A DNA stretch of 64,000 nt from Bradyrhizobium oligotrophicum S58. Its GTDB lineage: Bacteria > Pseudomonadota > Alphaproteobacteria > Rhizobiales > Xanthobacteraceae. The stretch spans positions 6,729,001 to 6,793,000 of the forward strand of contig NC_020453.1 in assembly GCF_000344805.1 (NCBI RefSeq), read 5' to 3'. The notes under the pieces are model-generated. The model had not been told where the DNA came from and did not search any database. It saw only the letters and a list, made by a program, of their open reading frames with translations. The translations under genes and the position numbers were made by a program. Below, piece after piece: positions 62,436 to 64,000 of the stretch. Each line of letters opens with the position of its first letter. Within the stretch, counting starts at the first letter, position 1.

Positions 62436-64000
62436 TCATCCCATCCGCGTCGCGCGCAGGACCTCGTCGATCGTCGTCTCGCCGCGCCAGACCTTTCGAA
62501 CGCCCATCTCATACATGCTCTGCATGCCGCGCTCGCGTGCCGCACGCTCGATCGCCGCATCCGCCGCCCTCGCCAGGATCAGGCTTTGACAGGCGTCGTC
62601 GATGACCAGCATCTCCGCGATGGTTGAGCGGCCGGAAAAGCCGGCATGGCCGCAATCCGCGCAGCCCTGTGGTTGACGAATGTCTGGATCTCCAAGCGAT
62701 TCAAGGTCGGTAACGGACCGCTCGAAGCTCTCCGCCCAATAGGTCGCCTGCGGATGCTCACAGGAACAACGGGAGCAGAGCTTGCGCACCAGGCGCTGCG
62801 CGATCACGCCCTTCAGCGTCGATGCCAGCAGATAGTTCTCGACGCCGATGTCGATCAGGCGCGTGATGGCGGACGCCGCGTTGTTGGTGTGGAGCGTCGA
62901 GAGCACGAGATGTCCGGTCAAGGATGCCTGAATGGCGATGCGCGCCGTCTCGAGATCGCGGATTTCGCCGATCATGATGATGTCCGGATCCTGCCGAAGC
63001 ATCGAGCGCAGCGCGTGCGGAAACGTCAGCCCGATGTCCGACTGGACCTGGACCTGATTGATCCCCGGCATCTGGTACTCGATCGGATCCTCCACCGAGA
63101 AGATCTTGCGCTCGGTGTTGTTCAGCGCCTTTAGCGCCGTATACAAGGTGGTCGTCTTGCCGCTGCCGGTTGGCCCCGTCACCAGAATGATGCCGTTGGG
63201 CTGCTGCAGCAGGGCGTGCAGCGTGGCGATGTGCTCGTCCGAGAACCCTAGCTCGGCGAAGTCCAGGCTCACGCGATTGCGGTCCAGCACGCGCAGCACG
63301 ACGCTTTCGCCGAAGGCCGTCGGAATTGTCGAGACGCGGAAGTCGATGTCGATGCCTCGAACGGCGATCTTGATGCGTCCGTCCTGGGGCAGCCGGCGCT
63401 CGGCAATGTCGAGCTTCGACATGATCTTGACGCGCGACGTGATCGCCGCCCGCAGATCCGCCGAGAGCACCTGAACCGAACGCAACACGCCGTCGATGCG
63501 GTAGCGCACCAGCACCTGATCCACGTTCGGCTCGATGTGAATGTCGGATGCGCGCGCCTCGACCGCATTGGCGATGATCTGGTTGACCAGGCGGATGATC
63601 GGCGCCTCGCTCGCCAGATCACGCAGCCGCTGGACATCGGCCTCATTGGCTTCCATGCCGCCGGCAATGCGGCTCTCGTCATGGCTCGTGTGGACCGGAT
63701 AGAGCGCGCCGCACGCCTTGTCGAACTCTGCCGCCGTAAACAGCCGCATATCGACCGACAGCCCTGTCAGGAATGCCAGCGCCCGGACCGGATCGTGGTT
63801 GAACGGATCCGTCACGCCGACGGACAGCCGGCCGTCGTGGCTTCCGAGCGGCAGCACCCGGTTGTGACGCACGAACTCCGCTTCGACCAGTTGGGGCAAG
63901 ACGGGCCCGGACGGGACCTCGTCGGCATGCACCAGATCGATAGCCAGAAACTTCGCAAGCGCCGCAACGAGACCTGTCTCCGGCACCAGCCCGAGCTTGG
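62436..64000 (-). CDS. gspE: Type II secretion ATPase GspE (5' partial)
   Basis: The frame remains open to the last base, so the N-terminus lies outside the window. Visible: Walker A VTGPTGSGKTTTLYTAL, the Asp box RQDPDIIMIGEIRDLETARI, Walker B/His box LTGHLVLSTLHTNNAASAIT and two CxxC pairs, LCSRCSC and CADCG, forming the zinc-binding loop typical of GspE. It powers pseudopilus assembly. It precedes gspL by 36 bp. Confidence 0.93.
   Translation of the reverse strand, partial: KLGLVPETGLVAALAKFLAIDLVHADEVPSGPVLPQLVEAEFVRHNRVLPLGSHDGRLSVGVTDPFNHDPVRALAFLTGLSVDMRLFTAAEFDKACGALYPVHTSHDESRIAGGMEANEADVQRLRDLASEAPIIRLVNQIIANAVEARASDIHIEPNVDQVLVRYRIDGVLRSVQVLSADLRAAITSRVKIMSKLDIAERRLPQDGRIKIAVRGIDIDFRVSTIPTAFGESVVLRVLDRNRVSLDFAELGFSDEHIATLHALLQQPNGIILVTGPTGSGKTTTLYTALKALNNTERKIFSVEDPIEYQMPGINQVQVQSDIGLTFPHALRSMLRQDPDIIMIGEIRDLETARIAIQASLTGHLVLSTLHTNNAASAITRLIDIGVENYLLASTLKGVIAQRLVRKLCSRCSCEHPQATYWAESFERSVTDLESLGDPDIRQPQGCADCGHAGFSGRSTIAEMLVIDDACQSLILARAADAAIERAARERGMQSMYEMGVRKVWRGETTIDEVLRATRMG

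Overview
The window looks like a chromosomal segment of a Bradyrhizobium-type alphaproteobacterium. It is uniformly GC-rich with strong GC3 bias, which creates long antisense shadow ORFs. Several small proteins read like families I associate with bradyrhizobia, and the intergenic repeats are of a kind I associate with that group. Species-level assignment is inference; no rRNA is present.

Layout. (1) 1-6146: a sugar isomerase-like TIM barrel (cut by the window start), then a complete peptide/nickel-type ABC importer on the + strand (Tat-signalled binding protein, two ATPases, two permeases). (2) 6153-14960: a thioredoxin-reductase-like flavoprotein, two small proteins, and a second complete importer of the same class on the - strand, preceded in the same orientation by an alpha/beta hydrolase and a TetR regulator. 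(3) 15098-22113: a sugar/gluconeogenic cluster (GH1 beta-glucosidase, glucokinase, PfkB kinase, PEP synthase) with an opposing YddA/BacA-like membrane protein that has no ATPase domain. (4) 22127-28583: a Tat-exported hydrolase, a histone-deacetylase-family amidohydrolase, an MFS transporter, the NHEJ protein Ku, and a lysine-rich DUF6496-like protein. (5) 28638-36877: the full kdp potassium system, read kdpF-A-B-C-D-E on the - strand, with a 27-residue membrane peptide before kdpF. (6) 37248-41049: small unknown proteins, a DapA-family protein whose Schiff-base lysine position is arginine, and an oxalate/formate-type MFS transporter. (7) 41790-44149: a TusA-like sulfur carrier, mobB, mobA and a CDF-type membrane protein. 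(8) 44311-47609: three solute-binding proteins from three transporter classes (ABC, TAXI-TRAP, tripartite tricarboxylate) with no membrane partner nearby.

(9) 47829-about 60000 is the accessory region: a tRNA with CAT anticodon, a tyrosine integrase and overlapping excisionase-like gene abutting its 3' end, a decayed DUF932-like fragment, and then a tightly packed + strand run. That run is an AAA/DUF4143 ATPase, a PHP plus SMC-like ATPase (TrlF/Ppl type), a 21-codon linker ORF, a 1328-residue nuclease-STAND-repeat protein, and a frameshifted PD-(D/E)XK-like nuclease gene. A divergent XRE regulator/small-protein pair with repeated operator-like motifs closes it. I read this as a mobile antiphage-defence island, and the multi-gene locus 50113-59086 is the best candidate for an undescribed system.

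(10) 60197-64000: type II secretion genes gspE-L-M-C on the - strand, with gspE running off the window end.

Functional themes are nutrient scavenging (many uptake systems), potassium homeostasis, DNA-end repair, molybdenum-cofactor biosynthesis and an integrated defence island.
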